Positions 39,601 through 49,976 of a stretch of 64,000 bases of DNA are shown piece by piece; within the stretch, counting starts at the first letter, position 1; the number at the start of each line of letters is the position of its first letter. Location: the NCBI GenBank assembly GCA_024291935.2, contig CM044318.1, positions 87,331,501 to 87,395,500 on the forward strand. The letters are read 5' to 3'. The translations under genes were made by a program, and so were the position numbers. Origin of the DNA: Okapia johnstoni (taxonomy: Eukaryota > Chordata > Mammalia > Artiodactyla > Giraffidae). The notes beneath the pieces are model-generated. The model made no database searches. It saw nothing but the letters and a program-made list of their open reading frames with translations, and was not told the DNA's origin.

Positions 39601-42600
39601 GAAGGATGGAAGGACAGTTCCCAGCAGCCCCAGCCCCACATAAGGCTCGAGGTCTCTCCTCTGCTTTTCTCAAACATGCCTCCTGGTCTCCTGGGAGCAC
39701 GAAGCCACTCTCCCTTGGAGACCCAGGCAGTTCCGGTGGCCAGAGTGGGGGACTTAGCCAAGCACGCTGTCCCCACAGTGGACCACGTGCTCCCCGAAGC
39801 AGGGGTGAGCCTGCTGGCAGCCTACGAGCAGTGGCGGGCGCGCGCGGACGGCGGGGCCTGCTGTGACTACTCCCTGCACGTGGACATCCCCCGCTGGCAC
39901 GAGAGCACCAGGGAGGAGCTGGAGGCCCTGGTCAGGGACAAGGGTGAGCAGCAGGCCGGTGGGCGGGGGATGGCTGCGGGGCCTGCGCATCCGGGTTCAG
40001 GCGGACGCTGTGTCCGTCCGACTCCAGGGCAGGCGGCCAGGCATGGGGTAAGCTGGACAGAGCCATTCGAAGGTCTGCTGGGCTGAAAGGTCAGCTGTGC
40101 CTGCACCAAGGGGTTGCCTCCCGGGGCCGTTCTCTTCACAGGAGGACACAGAGTCACAGCTGTCACATGGTCCCCTTGTGTCTTGAGCCTGGGGGAAGGA
40201 AAAGCATGATAAGTCTTCTTACCCTGAAGATCCTCTAGGAGATGCCTTAAAACCCATAGTCCTCTACTGCTGCCTCAGCAGAAACAGGATGGTTTATAAA
40301 CAGGCTTAAATATTTTTTTAAATCAAAAGTCCTGAAGCTAAAACCACATCAAAGTTTATTCCGGATTTGACGGAAAGTCAGGTGGACGTTGTAACCGATC
40401 TCTGGTGATCAGCGTTGAGTGTGGTCTCAGCTCACAGCCAAGAGTGGAAGGGCAGGGTCAGAGGGGCCAGCAGGGATGGGACCTGGGGCGGGGGTGCTGG
40501 CGTCAGAGTCCGGGCCAGACCAGAGGCTACTGGTCTGTCAGCCGGGAGGCCGTGCGCCTGCTCCACTGCGTATATGACGGAGGCAGGGAGGTTTCCTCCA
40601 GGCCATTTTCCATAGTAAAGGTCCCCAGGCCCGGTGCAGGTGGGGGCCTCAACCAGGCAGCAGCTCTGCCTCCTGGGTCCTTCGTCACCTGGCCTGGGGG
40701 CCTGCAGCCTGGCAGCTCAGAGCAGAGGTGCCAACCCGAAACCTGCAGCCGTCACCCCACCCCCGAGCTGCTGGGGCAGGGGGTAGTGATGGGGGGCCAT
40801 TAGTGAGGGGCAGTGATGGGGTGGGGCGGGGTGTTAGGGGCAGTGGGGGGTTAGTGATGGATGGAGAGGGGGGTGTTAGGGGCTGTGGGGCTTAGTGATG
40901 GGGAGGTGGGGTGTTAGGGGCCATGGGGGTTAGTGATGGGGAGGTGGGGTGTTGGGGGCCGTGGGGGGTAGTGATGGATGGGGGTGGGGTGTTGAGGGCA
41001 GTGGGGGGTGGTGGGTGTGGGGTGTGGGTGTGGGGTGCATTAGTGAGGGGTGTACAGGTTCTCACCTGCTTTGCTGCTAGGGAACACTTGGTTCCTGACC
41101 TCAGAGTCAAGGAGCTGGATGGGCTTGGATGTCTCCGCCCCAGTCTGGGCTGGTCTGGAGTGTGTGGGGCTGATGCCCAAGGTCTGCCAGGCCAGCTAGT
41201 GAGGCCCTTGGGAGAGGCCACCCCACCTGGCACCCCAAAGTTTAGGGAGCAGTGGAGGCTCCTGGCATCCGACCCCTCCTGCTTCGCCCCAGGTGTGAAC
41301 TCCTTCCTGGTCTTCATGGCGTACAAGGACAGGTACCAGTGCTCAGACGGCCAGGTAAAGCCCGGAGCCAAGGTGGGGGGGCGGGCAGGTTCCAAGGGTT
41401 CTGGGGGCGGGGCCTCATCCCCACGTGGTCCTGGGGTGGGGGAGCAGGCTCCGTGGGAGCCGAGGTGGGGGGGCAGGCTCCGCCCGTGCTGGGGGGGCGG
41501 GGCCTCAGCCCCACGTGGTCCGCCTGCGTCTCTGCAGATGTATGAGATCTTCAATGTCATCCGGGACCTGGGGGCCGTGGCCCAAGTGCATGCGGAGAAT
41601 GGGGACATCGTGGATGAGGTGGGGCTGGTGGGGTGACCCCTGCCCTTGGCCGTGCGAGCGCAGACCCAGGAACCCAGGGGAAGGGACCTGGAACTTGGCC
41701 CGGGCAATAACTAGCCCAGGAGGAAGGTCAGGCAGGTGGGGTGCTGGGAGCCTTGGGGCTTTTGGCCACAGCAGGTTTTCCCCCATCCTCACACGTCTGA
41801 CCTTAAATTCTCCAAAACCAAGGTGTTGCTTCCTGGGGTGGGAGGGGGTGCAGAGGCGGTTTCCCGTGCCCTCTGCCCCAAGACTGGGCCCTCTAGAGCT
41901 GTTCCTTCTGCCCATGGGCACACCTGTGGGGTTCGCGGCCCTGTCCTCAGTTGAGGCCGCTGCCAGGGGAGGCCCTGGCCCTTCTGCCCACGTCCCACCT
42001 TCCCCGCAAGCCCAAGCCTCTGCCCCCACTGTTTGCCCACCAGTCCCCATGCCCACAGGGGCAGGGCAGTGGAAGAGGGCACGGGGGAGCTTCCTGGTTG
42101 CCTGGGGGTCTGAGAGGGTCACACACAGCCCCCGACCCGACGTTCCAGACCCGCAGAGAACCTTCCTGGGACCCACTGGCCTCTCTGACTCCGAAGTTCA
42201 CCAGGAGGCGAGGACACACGGGAGGGGCGTGTGGGGTTTGGGGCAGTGCTGTGTCTCCAGGGCGGGGGCTGGGCCGGGAGGAGACCCACCCGGAGTACAG
42301 GAGGTAGGGTGGGGCCTGCTGGGGGAGGTGCTTGTTCGGGGTCGTCCCCTCCCCCATTCTCCACCCGGAGTTCGTTCACACCGGTGAGGGTGAGCCAGCC
42401 TGCGGCGGCAGCCCCACCCCTGGCTGTGCACAGCCCCCAAGCCCGCCCCATGCGCACACACCCCGGCCGTGAACGCCCCCGTGTATGCACGCCCCGTGCA
42501 CACGCCTGCTGGGGAAGCAGCAGTAGGAGAGGCTGGGGGGCCTTGTCCTTCTCACTCAGGAGGACTGCGACCCCGGGCACATCCGGCCCTCCACAGCCCT

Positions 42601-45600
42601 GGGGCTCCCTTGTCAGTAATTCGGGGAGCCGGAGTCACCCCCTTCAGAGCATGACCCCTCTACTCCCCCCGAGTTCTCGGGGTGCGTGATTCTGGGATCT
42701 CAGGGTCAGGCGTCCTGGGCCGTGGACCGCACCCTTGCAAGGCCCTCTGGGGCCCCGGCTGCTCCCAGGCTGGAACAAGGTGTGTGTTTAGGAGCAGAAG
42801 CGGCTGCTGGAACTCGGTGTCACCGGTCCCGAGGGCCACGTGCTCAGCCACCCCGAGGAGGTAGGTGCAAGCCTGGGGGGCGCCTCCATGGGCCTTCATT
42901 GGGGGCGGGCTGGGCCCGGGGCGGCGGGACTGTGACCCTGGTGTCCTCACCTGGGGGCGTGAGTCAAGCCTTCCGGACCCCTGCCCGCGGGCCGCGCTGA
43001 GGCCTGCACACAAGGCTTGGAGGGCGGGTGGTCTGCTCTGACAGGGGTGGTGCGGGCCAGCGCAGATTCAGGACTGCAGCCCCAGGCTGGGGTCCTGGCC
43101 CCCGACTGCCCCTCTGGGCTGGGCATCCATGGGTGGGCCGGGGCGTCGCGGGCTCACCCGGTCAGGAGCCCCAGTCCTCGCTCGGCCTGAGCAGCCCATC
43201 TGCAGGTGGAGGCCGAGGCCGTGTACCGCGCCGTCACCGTCGCCAAGCAGGCCAACTGTCCCCTGTATGTCACCAAGGTCATGAGCAAGCCCGCGGCCGA
43301 TGTGATCGCCCAGGCCAAGCGGCGAGGTAGGTGCTAGCCAGGGCGGAGAGGGGCTCGGGGGCTCGCTCCCATCTACAGCCCCCCAGAGCGGCGCAGGCTG
43401 GCCCCACGGAGACGCAGCAGTCCTGCTGCCTCCTCAGGGGGCCTCTCGCACGAGGGGCATCGGTGTGGCCTGTGGGGGGCGGCCTTCGTCTCCCTCTTGT
43501 CCAGACAGCAGCGGGACCTGCCGAGGGGCCTTGAATCACACGTGGGGCCTCGGGGCCCATAGACGTGGGTGTCAGCCCCTTACTGTGTGTGTGTGTGCTT
43601 ATATGATGTGTGTCTCTGTGTGTATGTATGGTGTATGTATGTATGGTGTGTGTGTGCTTACATGATATGTTTGTATGTCTTTGTGTGTGCATGTGTGTGC
43701 TTACGTGATATGTGTCTCTCTGTGTGTGTATGGTGTAGGTGTGTGCTTACATGATGTGTGTCTGTGTGTGTGTGGTGTGTGTGCTTACATGATGTGTGTC
43801 TCTGTGTGTGTATGGTGTGTGTGCAGTGTGCTGTGTAAGCCTGCACCCTCCGGTCGTGTGAGGAGTCTCACCCAGCTGACCCTCGAGCTGATCGGCCGCT
43901 CCCTGGACACCTCCTGGGTGGGGGCGGGTGTGGGTCCGGGGCCGGGTGCCCTCTGGGCCGTGGAGGAGGCAGGTCCACGGGCGGGCGGGGTGGCCGGTGT
44001 GCCTGTGCCCGGTGGGGGCAGAGCCAGCCCCACAGGAGCCCCGGATGGGGGAGCAGCCCCCGCGGTCAGGCAACCGAAGGGGGGCGCAGTGGGAGGCCTG
44101 GCCCAGCCCGGGGCGGGGGGTCCCGCGGCCGCCCTGCTCACGCCTCACCGCAGGTGGTGGTGGTGTTCGGGGAGCCCATCGCCGCCGGGCTGGGTGCGGA
44201 CGGCTCGCACTACTGGAGCAAGAACTGGGCCAAGGCCGCCGCCTTCGTCACCTCGCCCCCCGTCAGCCCGGACCCCAGCACCGCGGACCACCTTACCACC
44301 CTGCTGTCCAGGTAGGGAGCCCCCACCCCGCGCCCCCCAGCTGTGGGGCTCTCTCCCACCCTGCCGCCCAGGCAGGGAGCCCCTTGGAACCCCCATCCAG
44401 GGAGCCTGCGCCCACCTCCTGGCCCCGCCCTGTGGGCACCCTCAGCCCCATGGCCGGGCGTGGTGTGGGGGTGCTCGGGGAGGACTGGCCCTTGGGCCCC
44501 TGTGACCCCGGCTCTCCGCAGCGGGGACCTCCAGGTGACCGGCAGCGCCCACTGCACCTTCACCACTGCCCAGAAGGCCGTCGGCAGGGACAACTTCACG
44601 CTCATCCCCGAGGGCACCAACGGTGTGGAGGAGCGCATGTCCGTGGTCTGGGAGAAGTGTGTGGTGGGTGCCCACGCTGGGCCACGGGGACCCCTCCCCA
44701 CAGGAGGAGCTGGCAGGACCAAAAAGGGAGCCCCTTGACGAGCAAATTCACCGCATGGAGCGGAGCTCGGGGCGGGCGGGCCCAGGCTGTCCCCTCCAGC
44801 CCCGTCACCCTGGGGTCCCCAGACGTTCTGCTCTGGTCCCCCGGAGGAGACTCCGTGCAGTCAGGCCCTGCCCTGGTCCTGATACACCAGCCCTGGGCAC
44901 AGGGGGTCCCTACACTCTGCAGCGTCTCCCCAGGAGGACTGAGGTTGCTTCAGACATTTCTCTCACCTGCAGCCTCCACCCCCGTGCCCCTAGCCCTGGC
45001 CCCAAGCCCTCCCCTGGGCCGAGGCCCTGACCCCAGGCTCCTGGCCACCGCCGGGGGCCAGTCACGTTCTCTGGGGACAGATGTCATTGTGCAAACATCA
45101 GCGTTCATTTGTCCACATAGCAAGCGTGGAGACAGGCTCAGTGCCCGGGGAGGGCCAGACCTCCAGGCCTGACTGAGGCACACTGCCCTCGGCCTGGAAG
45201 GCAGCCACGTCCACACGGGAGCCCGGAGACAAGACCCTGCGTGTGGCCGGGGAGGGGCGCCCCCTCACCCCGCCTTCCTGCTTCTCAGGCCTCGGGGCAG
45301 ATGGACGAGAACGAGTTCGTTGCCGTGACCAGTACGAACGCAGCCAAAATCTTCAACTTTTACCCGAGGAAGGGACGGGTGGCCGTGGGCTCCGACGCCG
45401 ACCTGGTCATATGGAACCCCCGGGCCACGAGAATCATCTCCGCCAAGAGCCACAATCTGGTGAGAGAAGCTGGTCCCACGTGGGGGCCAGCTCGGGGGTC
45501 TGGGGGCCATGCGGCCATCCTGAACGTCCTGGGACGGGCAGGGCCAGCGGGGGTGGGGGACCCTGTCTGGGGGGAGAGCTCGTCTGCTCCATGCCCCCGG

Positions 45601-47552
45601 GAGATGTGTCTGAGGGGCCAGGGGTGCAGGCGCAGCCGCCTCCCCCTGAACCCCGACCCAGCTGAGTGGACACTCCCCACCGGGGCCCTGGCTCCGGAGA
45701 CTCTGACCAGCGCCAGGGCCTCCCAAGGGCTCAGAGGGCCACTGTCCCCCCAGAACGTGGAGTACAACATCTTCGAGGGCATGGAGTGCCGAGGAGCCCC
45801 CAGCGTGGTCATCAGTCAGGGCCGGATTGTGCTAGAGGATGGGGCCCTGTGCGTCACCCCCGGGACCGGCCGCTTCATCCCGCGCAAGACCTTCCCTGAC
45901 TTCGTCTACAAGAGGATAAAGGCCCGCAACAGGGTGAGCCTGAGCCGGCTGGGTGGGCGGGGCTCTCAGGCCTGCTCGCGGTCAGCCTGCCCCTGGCCGC
46001 CCTGCTGCCAGGAAGGCGCAGTGGCCTCACTGGTCCGGGCGGTTCCTCGCCTGCGTTTGTGACTAGGCCACCCACGTCACTGCAGAGAGTGCGGGCGTGA
46101 GGCCAAGGAAGCCTCGAGTGGCCGCCCCCGGGGACACGGCCACCAAGCCTAGCAGAGGTCACCCAGCATTTCCCTGGAGCAGACCTGCCCTTCAGTAAAC
46201 TCAGGAAGGAGAGCAAGACACGGACACAGCGGCCGTGAGCCCTTGTCCCTCACCAGGGCTTGGCCAGCGGCCCACTGCGTCCGGCAGGCGGGCAGGTGTT
46301 CGTCCAGGCCCTGTACACACGTGCAAGTGCTTCACGTGTGCACACGGGTGCATACAGGCCCAGCTGCACACACATGCATGGTCACCACACACGCGGGTTT
46401 GCTTTACCGCAGCCCCATTCCTGCTTGTCTAGGACGACGTCATCTGAAGCTGTATTTGGTGGGACAGCTCCCGGGCAGGGTTGGGGGCCGGCACCGGCTC
46501 CTCCCCAGGGCGAGAGTGGAGGCCGCCCTGACCCACAGGCTCTCCTGTCTCAGGCTGCCCGGCCTGCACCGCTGCGCCCCCAGACCTGCCCTGGGCATGG
46601 CGCCCCGCCTTGGGGGAGGGAGGTGTGCGTCCACTCACGCAGGTGGACACCACCAGGGGTGGGGGGCCCTGCCCTCGAGCCTGGGGCTGGCTCAGCGCCC
46701 CTCACACCCAGCCCTTCGGCCTCCAGCTGGCAGAGATCCACGGCGTGCCCCGAGGCCTCTACGATGGGCCGGTCCACGAGGTGATGGCGCCCACCAAGCC
46801 GGGGGGCGGCGCCCAGGCCCGTGCGTCCTGCCCAGGGAAGATCTCCATGCCCCCCTTCCGCAATCTGCACCAGTCAGGGTTCAGCCTGTCCGGTGAGTGG
46901 AGCCTGGGGCGCTCGGTCTCCTTGGGGCTCCGAGGACCGGGTCCAACCCCCAGCCCCGGCATCTCACGTGAGGTGCACAAGGAAGGGGGCTAGGGGTCTC
47001 AGGGGTTCACCTGCAGCCGCCAGCTCGAGCCTCTGCTTTCAGCATCTGGGCTGTGGGGTGTGGGTTCGCAGGGAGGCCCTGAGCCCAGGCTCTCCCTAGA
47101 GACAGTGCCAGGCCTCCCTGTCCCACTGGAGGCTGGCCCAGCCCCTGGCGTCCAGTCCCTGCCGGCCTCCGGGAACCCAGCCTCGTCCTGAAGGCTGGGG
47201 CCAGCCCTCTCTCATCCTGGGGCCCGTGCAGGGTGAGACCTGGAGGAGGGATGCTGGGGCTGGCCTGGCCTGTGCCCCTCCGGACAGGCTTCCTGGACGG
47301 CTGGCCTTGACCTGCAGGCTCCGGCTGCAGGCACACCTGGCCTCACTAGCCTGCTCGTCTCAGGCCGTCGGAGAGCGTGGGGTCTGCAGCCCTGGCCTCT
47401 GGGGTGTGGCAGGCAGGTCTGTGTCCCCCCCAGCGCCCCCTCCACTCTGCCCTCCTGCAGGCTCGCAGGCCGACGATCACATCGCCCGGCGCACGGCCCA
47501 GAAGATCATGGCGCCCCCCGGCGGCCGCTCCCACATCACGTCGCTGTCCTAG
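33587..47552 (+). CDS. DPYSL4: DPYSL4 (CRMP3, collapsin response mediator family), complete short form
   Basis: Dihydropyrimidinase-like 4, a cytosolic, tetramer-forming relative of dihydropyrimidinase that binds tubulin and acts in neurite and growth-cone control. There are 14 coding exons: 33587-33625, 37056-37144, 37699-37883, 39779-39943, 41293-41354, 41538-41618, 42792-42860, 43206-43326, 44154-44311, 44522-44663, 45289-45459, 45754-45933, 46727-46892 and 47461-47552. The start is [13 protein letters not shown] as in all CRMPs, with A at -3. GGVDVHTR (about residues 68-75) keeps one histidine of the hydrolase H-x-H metal site but has Arg for the other, so no enzyme activity is expected. 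The exons sum to 1720 nt, one base more than the 1719 nt needed for the 572-aa family length; the extra base is at the start of exon 9. Confidence 0.95.
33626..37055. other. DPYSL4: DPYSL4 intron 1
   Basis: A 3.4-kb intron, CpG-rich in the first 600 bp, with a C homopolymer at about 34459 and an L2-like fragment at about 36310-36420. No further exon was recognised. Confidence 0.55.
36310..36420. repeat. L2-like fragment
   Basis: GGGCCTTTGTGCGGGCTGCT, then TCCCTGGCCTGGGC and TCAAAGAGGCCCTTCTCGG, resembles the diverged 3' end of LINE-2 (ctgttccctctgcctggaa...gaggccttccctga). Tentative. Confidence 0.35.
37056..37144 (+). CDS. DPYSL4: DPYSL4 exon 2
   Basis: Starts [20 protein letters not shown] and ends with the first two bases of a Lys codon, with acceptor TTTCCAACAG and donor GTGAGT. 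It is the first exon of the amidohydrolase-like fold and the acceptor exon shared by the short and long N-termini. Confidence 0.95.
37335..37392. repeat. MIR-family fragment
   Basis: CACAGCAGGTGCTTAATAAATG, trimmed to its core GGTGCTTAATAAATGCTTAC, is a typical MIR 3' motif. Confidence 0.45.
37699..37883 (+). CDS. DPYSL4: DPYSL4 exon 3
   Basis: Starts [20 protein letters not shown] and contains [12 protein letters not shown], the degenerate metal-site region, and [13 protein letters not shown]. It enters at phase 2, completing the Lys codon with G, and leaves at phase 1. Acceptor GCTTTCAG, donor GTGAGT. Confidence 0.95.
37990..38090 (-). repeat. ruminant LINE-1 3' fragment
   Basis: TTTTTATTGAAGGATAGTTG, then TTGCTGTTTTCTGTCAAACC and CAACCTGAATCAGCCATAG match the 3' end of bovine L1 in antisense. 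Confidence 0.7.
39779..39943 (+). CDS. DPYSL4: DPYSL4 exon 4
   Basis: Continues [20 protein letters not shown] and then [16 protein letters not shown], up to VRDKG. Acceptor CCCCACAG, donor GTGAGC, phase 1 in and out. Confidence 0.95.
40795..41045. repeat. GGGGTGTTAGGGGCAGTGGGG minisatellite
   Basis: About six imperfect units of about 35-45 bp containing TTAGTGATGG and GGTGGGGTGTTAGGG, in DPYSL4 intron 4. G-rich on the plus strand with many quadruplex-type G runs. Confidence 0.88.
41293..41354 (+). CDS. DPYSL4: DPYSL4 exon 5
   Basis: Encodes [20 protein letters not shown] after the split Gly codon. Acceptor CGCCCCAG, donor GTAAAG. It ends in phase 0 and is followed by two imperfect GC-rich repeats in the 183-bp intron. 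Confidence 0.95.
41538..41618 (+). CDS. DPYSL4: DPYSL4 exon 6
   Basis: 27 codons starting [20 protein letters not shown] and ending NGDIVDE, which includes the VHAENGD block of the dihydropyrimidinase superfamily. Acceptor TCTCTGCAG, donor GTGGGG. Confidence 0.95.
42792..42860 (+). CDS. DPYSL4: DPYSL4 exon 7
   Basis: 23 codons starting [20 protein letters not shown] and ending PEE, with TPG-type GPEGH block, acceptor GTTTAG and donor GTAGGT. Confidence 0.95.
43206..43326 (+). CDS. DPYSL4: DPYSL4 exon 8
   Basis: Starts [20 protein letters not shown] and contains [19 protein letters not shown], then one base (G) of a Gly codon. Acceptor TCTGCAG, donor GTAGGT. It leaves in phase 1, which the next exon does not match. 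Confidence 0.95.
43580..43830. repeat. TG-rich minisatellite with CTTACATGATGTG units
   Basis: About four units containing GTGTGCTTACATGATGTGTG separated by TG-rich spacers, in DPYSL4 intron 8. Confidence 0.9.
44154..44311 (+). CDS. DPYSL4: DPYSL4 exon 9, one base too long
   Basis: Encodes [20 protein letters not shown] and continues through [10 protein letters not shown] to LLS. The acceptor is CACCGCAG. The exon opens with GTGGTGGTGGTG, but exon 8 hands over one base, so two bases are needed before the first full codon. As written the frame reads GGT repeated and is lost. One G fewer in this run restores Gly-Val-Val-Val-Phe and the 572-codon total. The donor side (GTAGGG, phase 2) agrees with exon 10. 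Confidence 0.93.
44522..44663 (+). CDS. DPYSL4: DPYSL4 exon 10
   Basis: Starts [20 protein letters not shown] after the split Ser codon and includes [20 protein letters not shown], the most conserved block of the CRMP family. It ends WEKCV in phase 0. Acceptor TCTCCGCAG, donor GTGGGT. Confidence 0.95.
45289..45459 (+). CDS. DPYSL4: DPYSL4 exon 11
   Basis: 57 codons starting [20 protein letters not shown], then [20 protein letters not shown] and a region ending KSHNL. Acceptor GCTTCTCAG, donor GTGAGA, phase 0. Confidence 0.95.
45754..45933 (+). CDS. DPYSL4: DPYSL4 exon 12
   Basis: 60 codons starting [20 protein letters not shown] and ending YKRIKARNR. It is the last exon of the folded core. 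Acceptor CCCCCCAG, donor GTGAGC, phase 0. Confidence 0.95.
46727..46892 (+). CDS. DPYSL4: DPYSL4 exon 13
   Basis: Starts [20 protein letters not shown] and runs through a Gly/Ala/Pro-rich disordered stretch to [12 protein letters not shown]. It is part of the regulatory C-terminal tail, which carries kinase sites in other CRMPs. Acceptor GCCTCCAG, donor GTGAGT, phase 1 out. Confidence 0.95.
47461..47552 (+). CDS. DPYSL4: DPYSL4 exon 14 with stop codon
   Basis: Ends the protein with [20 protein letters not shown] and GRSHITSLS, then TAG at 47550-47552. Acceptor CTCCTGCAG. The C-terminus differs from human only by H for N, as I recall it. Confidence 0.95.
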
Positions 47553-48200
47553 GTGCTGCCGCGGGCGGCCAGCCCTGCAACGTTTCCTCCCTTTCCTTGA
47601 ACCCACTCTGAAAGGTGCTTGGCCCCCCCCTTCCCCTCCCCAGAACCTCTCCCCTTGGGGTCCCATGGCCTGTTACGAGGAGCCCCCGCAGGAGAGGCTG
47701 AATGGAGGAGGTTTCACTGCCAGGGTGGGCAGAGCGGCTGGACATGCTGGCAGGGGCAGCTCAGGGGGCCCTGAGCCCGAGGGCCTCAGAAGGCGGGAAC
47801 CTCTGGGGATGCCCAGCGCAGAAGGCGGGGGGGCGTGGTGCCCTGTCCCCGACTCGACTCACCGCCCCCGGGAGTCCCCAACTCGGCTGCTGTCCCGGCC
47901 CCACCCGAGCTGCTGTGACCTCAGGGGCCCGCGGGGATGCCGTGTGGGGCAGCTGCACTTCTCAGACTTCCCAGGGACCAGACCCCCACGCTGTCCGTCC
48001 GTAGAGCCCTTCCTCCTCCAGGGGCCCCAGGGGCCCGGAGCTGAGTGTTTCCTTCTCCTACGATGTGTTCCCAGTAGTTGATTAGAGAAGCTGTCTTGTG
48101 TGCTGAGGGCACCGTAGCCAGGAACCTGCATGCTGCCCACAGCCCAGCGGCCCCAGTCCCATGGAACCGGGTTGATTAAAGGCATCTGGTCTGGAAGCCA
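47553..48200 (+). other. DPYSL4: DPYSL4 3'UTR
   Basis: A GC-rich stretch from the stop codon to a poly(A) signal ATTAAA at 48175-48180, followed by a GT-rich sequence (CTGGTCTGG, GGCGTGTGG). There is no repeat inside. The 3' end is inferred from the hexamer only. Confidence 0.6.
48175..48180 (+). terminator. DPYSL4: poly(A) signal ATTAAA, DPYSL4
   Basis: The common ATTAAA variant in GTTGATTAAAGGC, with GT-rich elements 10-35 nt downstream. No AATAAA occurs between the DPYSL4 stop and this point on the plus strand. Confidence 0.6.
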
Positions 48201-49079
48201 CTGGCGTGTGGAGAGCCCTGACTTCTCTGCCCCTATGCCATCCCCCAGGGGTTCGTGTGTGGGACCCTCGGGAACACCCTGCAGCCCCCTGGTCCTGCCT
48301 CTAGACGCTGGGAGGCCGGACCGCCAAGCCTGCCGGGCAGGGGCAGGGCTGGGTCTGAGCTGTGGGCAGGGGCTCTGCTTCCCACAGGCCTGCAGGTCAC
48401 AGAGAGCCAGAAGCCCAGAGGAGAGGGGCGTTGGGCGGACCCTACCCATGTTCTAGTTGGTGGGTGCAAGCCGCCCAGCAGGGCTTGGGGTGTACTGCTG
48501 TGAGGAGCTCATACCTCCAGCAGGCGGGGGTTGGGGGAGAGGAGGTGTGGCCTGCATCCTGCCCAGGCCGGGGATTCTGATCCAGACCCACAGACGGCAC
48601 TGCCCCCAGAACCTTCCAGAAGATGGAGCTGCTGGGCTGCCCTCCTGGCCTCAGCCTTGCTCATAAAAATCCTGCCAGGTCTGTCCACCAGGTGTGGGAC
48701 GCTCTCCACCCCAAGAGCACCAGGAAGGGTGGGCAGCTCCCCCCTCACGTGGCCAGCCCCTCTGGGGCGCCCAGGACTCCACACTCAGCCTCTGCCCAAC
48801 TTTGAATCCAGGCCTCTCGGGCGCTGTGCTGGACTCAGCCCCCGGGAAGGTCCACCCTGGTGGTCCCTCTGCTCAGGTTGGTTTGGTCACTGTGGCCTCA
48901 GAGCTGGACTCCTGGAGCTGCACTGAGACCAGCGTTCACTGCACCAGCATCCCCTTCCCCAGGGACAGACAAGGCGGTCAGGGGGCCAGGCCATACCTGC
49001 AGGCCTGCCGCTGACTCAGGAAACAGACACGCTGTCCCTTAGGGCCTCAAAACGCACCCTGAGATCTACACAAAAGCAC
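48201..49079. other. DPYSL4-STK32C convergent intergenic region
   Basis: About 0.9 kb between the two inferred poly(A) sites. No repeat, exon or promoter feature was recognised. Confidence 0.55.
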
Positions 49080-49976
49080 ACACAAAATAGGGCTTTATAC
49101 ACAACCCCAGGCCTCCCCTGCCAGTTCCCGCCTCCGACATCGCCAGGTCTCCGGGGGTTGGTACCAGCACCGGGCATCCCGCGGCGCTGCCCACCTCCAG
49201 ACTCAGGCTCCCCAGTGCCCCGGGGCCCCATGTGGGCCCCCCACTCTGGGCTAGGGGGGGCCCGTGAGCTGCTCCAACCTGGGGCGTTCCAGTCCCGGCT
49301 GTTTTCGAGGTTCTGCCCGTCCCGCAGCAGGCTGCACCTCCACCCCAACCCGACAACGGCCTTGGGGTTTCTGGGGCAGGAGACGGGCATCCTCCCCAGG
49401 CCAAGGACCGGAGCTCTGGGGGGCTCTGCCCCGGCAGGAACGCCCTGGGTCACGGACAAGCGTTCTCTGCACGCGGCAGGCACAAAACACGCAAACCAGC
49501 CGACACCAAGCGGTTCTCATGTTGTTTTTCTCAGAGGTGGAAACTATACAGAAACACGGCAGAAATCACCAGAATGTATGTGTCTATAAAACACTCTTCA
49601 GGCCCATGCCCCTCCCCCCGTGATGGATATAGAACCAGGCGGACCCCGGCCAGCAGTGGCGGGGCTGGGGGGACGGGCTATGTACAGCGGGTGGGGGGCA
49701 GGACCCCAGAGGACCCCTGGGAGAGCCTGTGCCCCCCGCTCTTAGCCACGTTGGTGGCCTCTTGACACCACGTGCTCCGAGGGCCAGAGGGCAGACCCGG
49801 TGGTCAGACCATCTGGTGCCGTCCGGCTGGGAGCCGCCGGCCTGGGCCTGGGTCTGGATGCGCCGCGCAGCTCCCTGGGAAAGTCAACGCTGGGCCTCCG
49901 GCCACCCTGTCCCTCTGGAGGCCCCGGGTCTCCGGTGGGGCCTGAGCTGACTCCGCAGGCAGCGGGCAGGGGCGGC
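49080..49976 (-). other. STK32C: STK32C 3'UTR
   Basis: A GC-rich stretch from the stop codon to a candidate poly(A) site. The best hexamer on the minus strand is TATAAA (plus 49092-49097), followed by GU-rich TTTTGTGTGTGC. The end point is inferred. Confidence 0.5.
49092..49097 (-). terminator. STK32C: candidate poly(A) signal TATAAA, STK32C
   Basis: The known variant hexamer TATAAA with a strong GU-rich element 12-35 nt downstream. No AATAAA or ATTAAA was seen on the minus strand between here and the stop codon. Confidence 0.45.

Noticed and set aside
33587..47552. DPYSL4 as an active dihydropyrimidinase
   Set aside because: The metal-site H-x-H is H-x-R (DVHTR); CRMP proteins are known to lack hydrolase activity.
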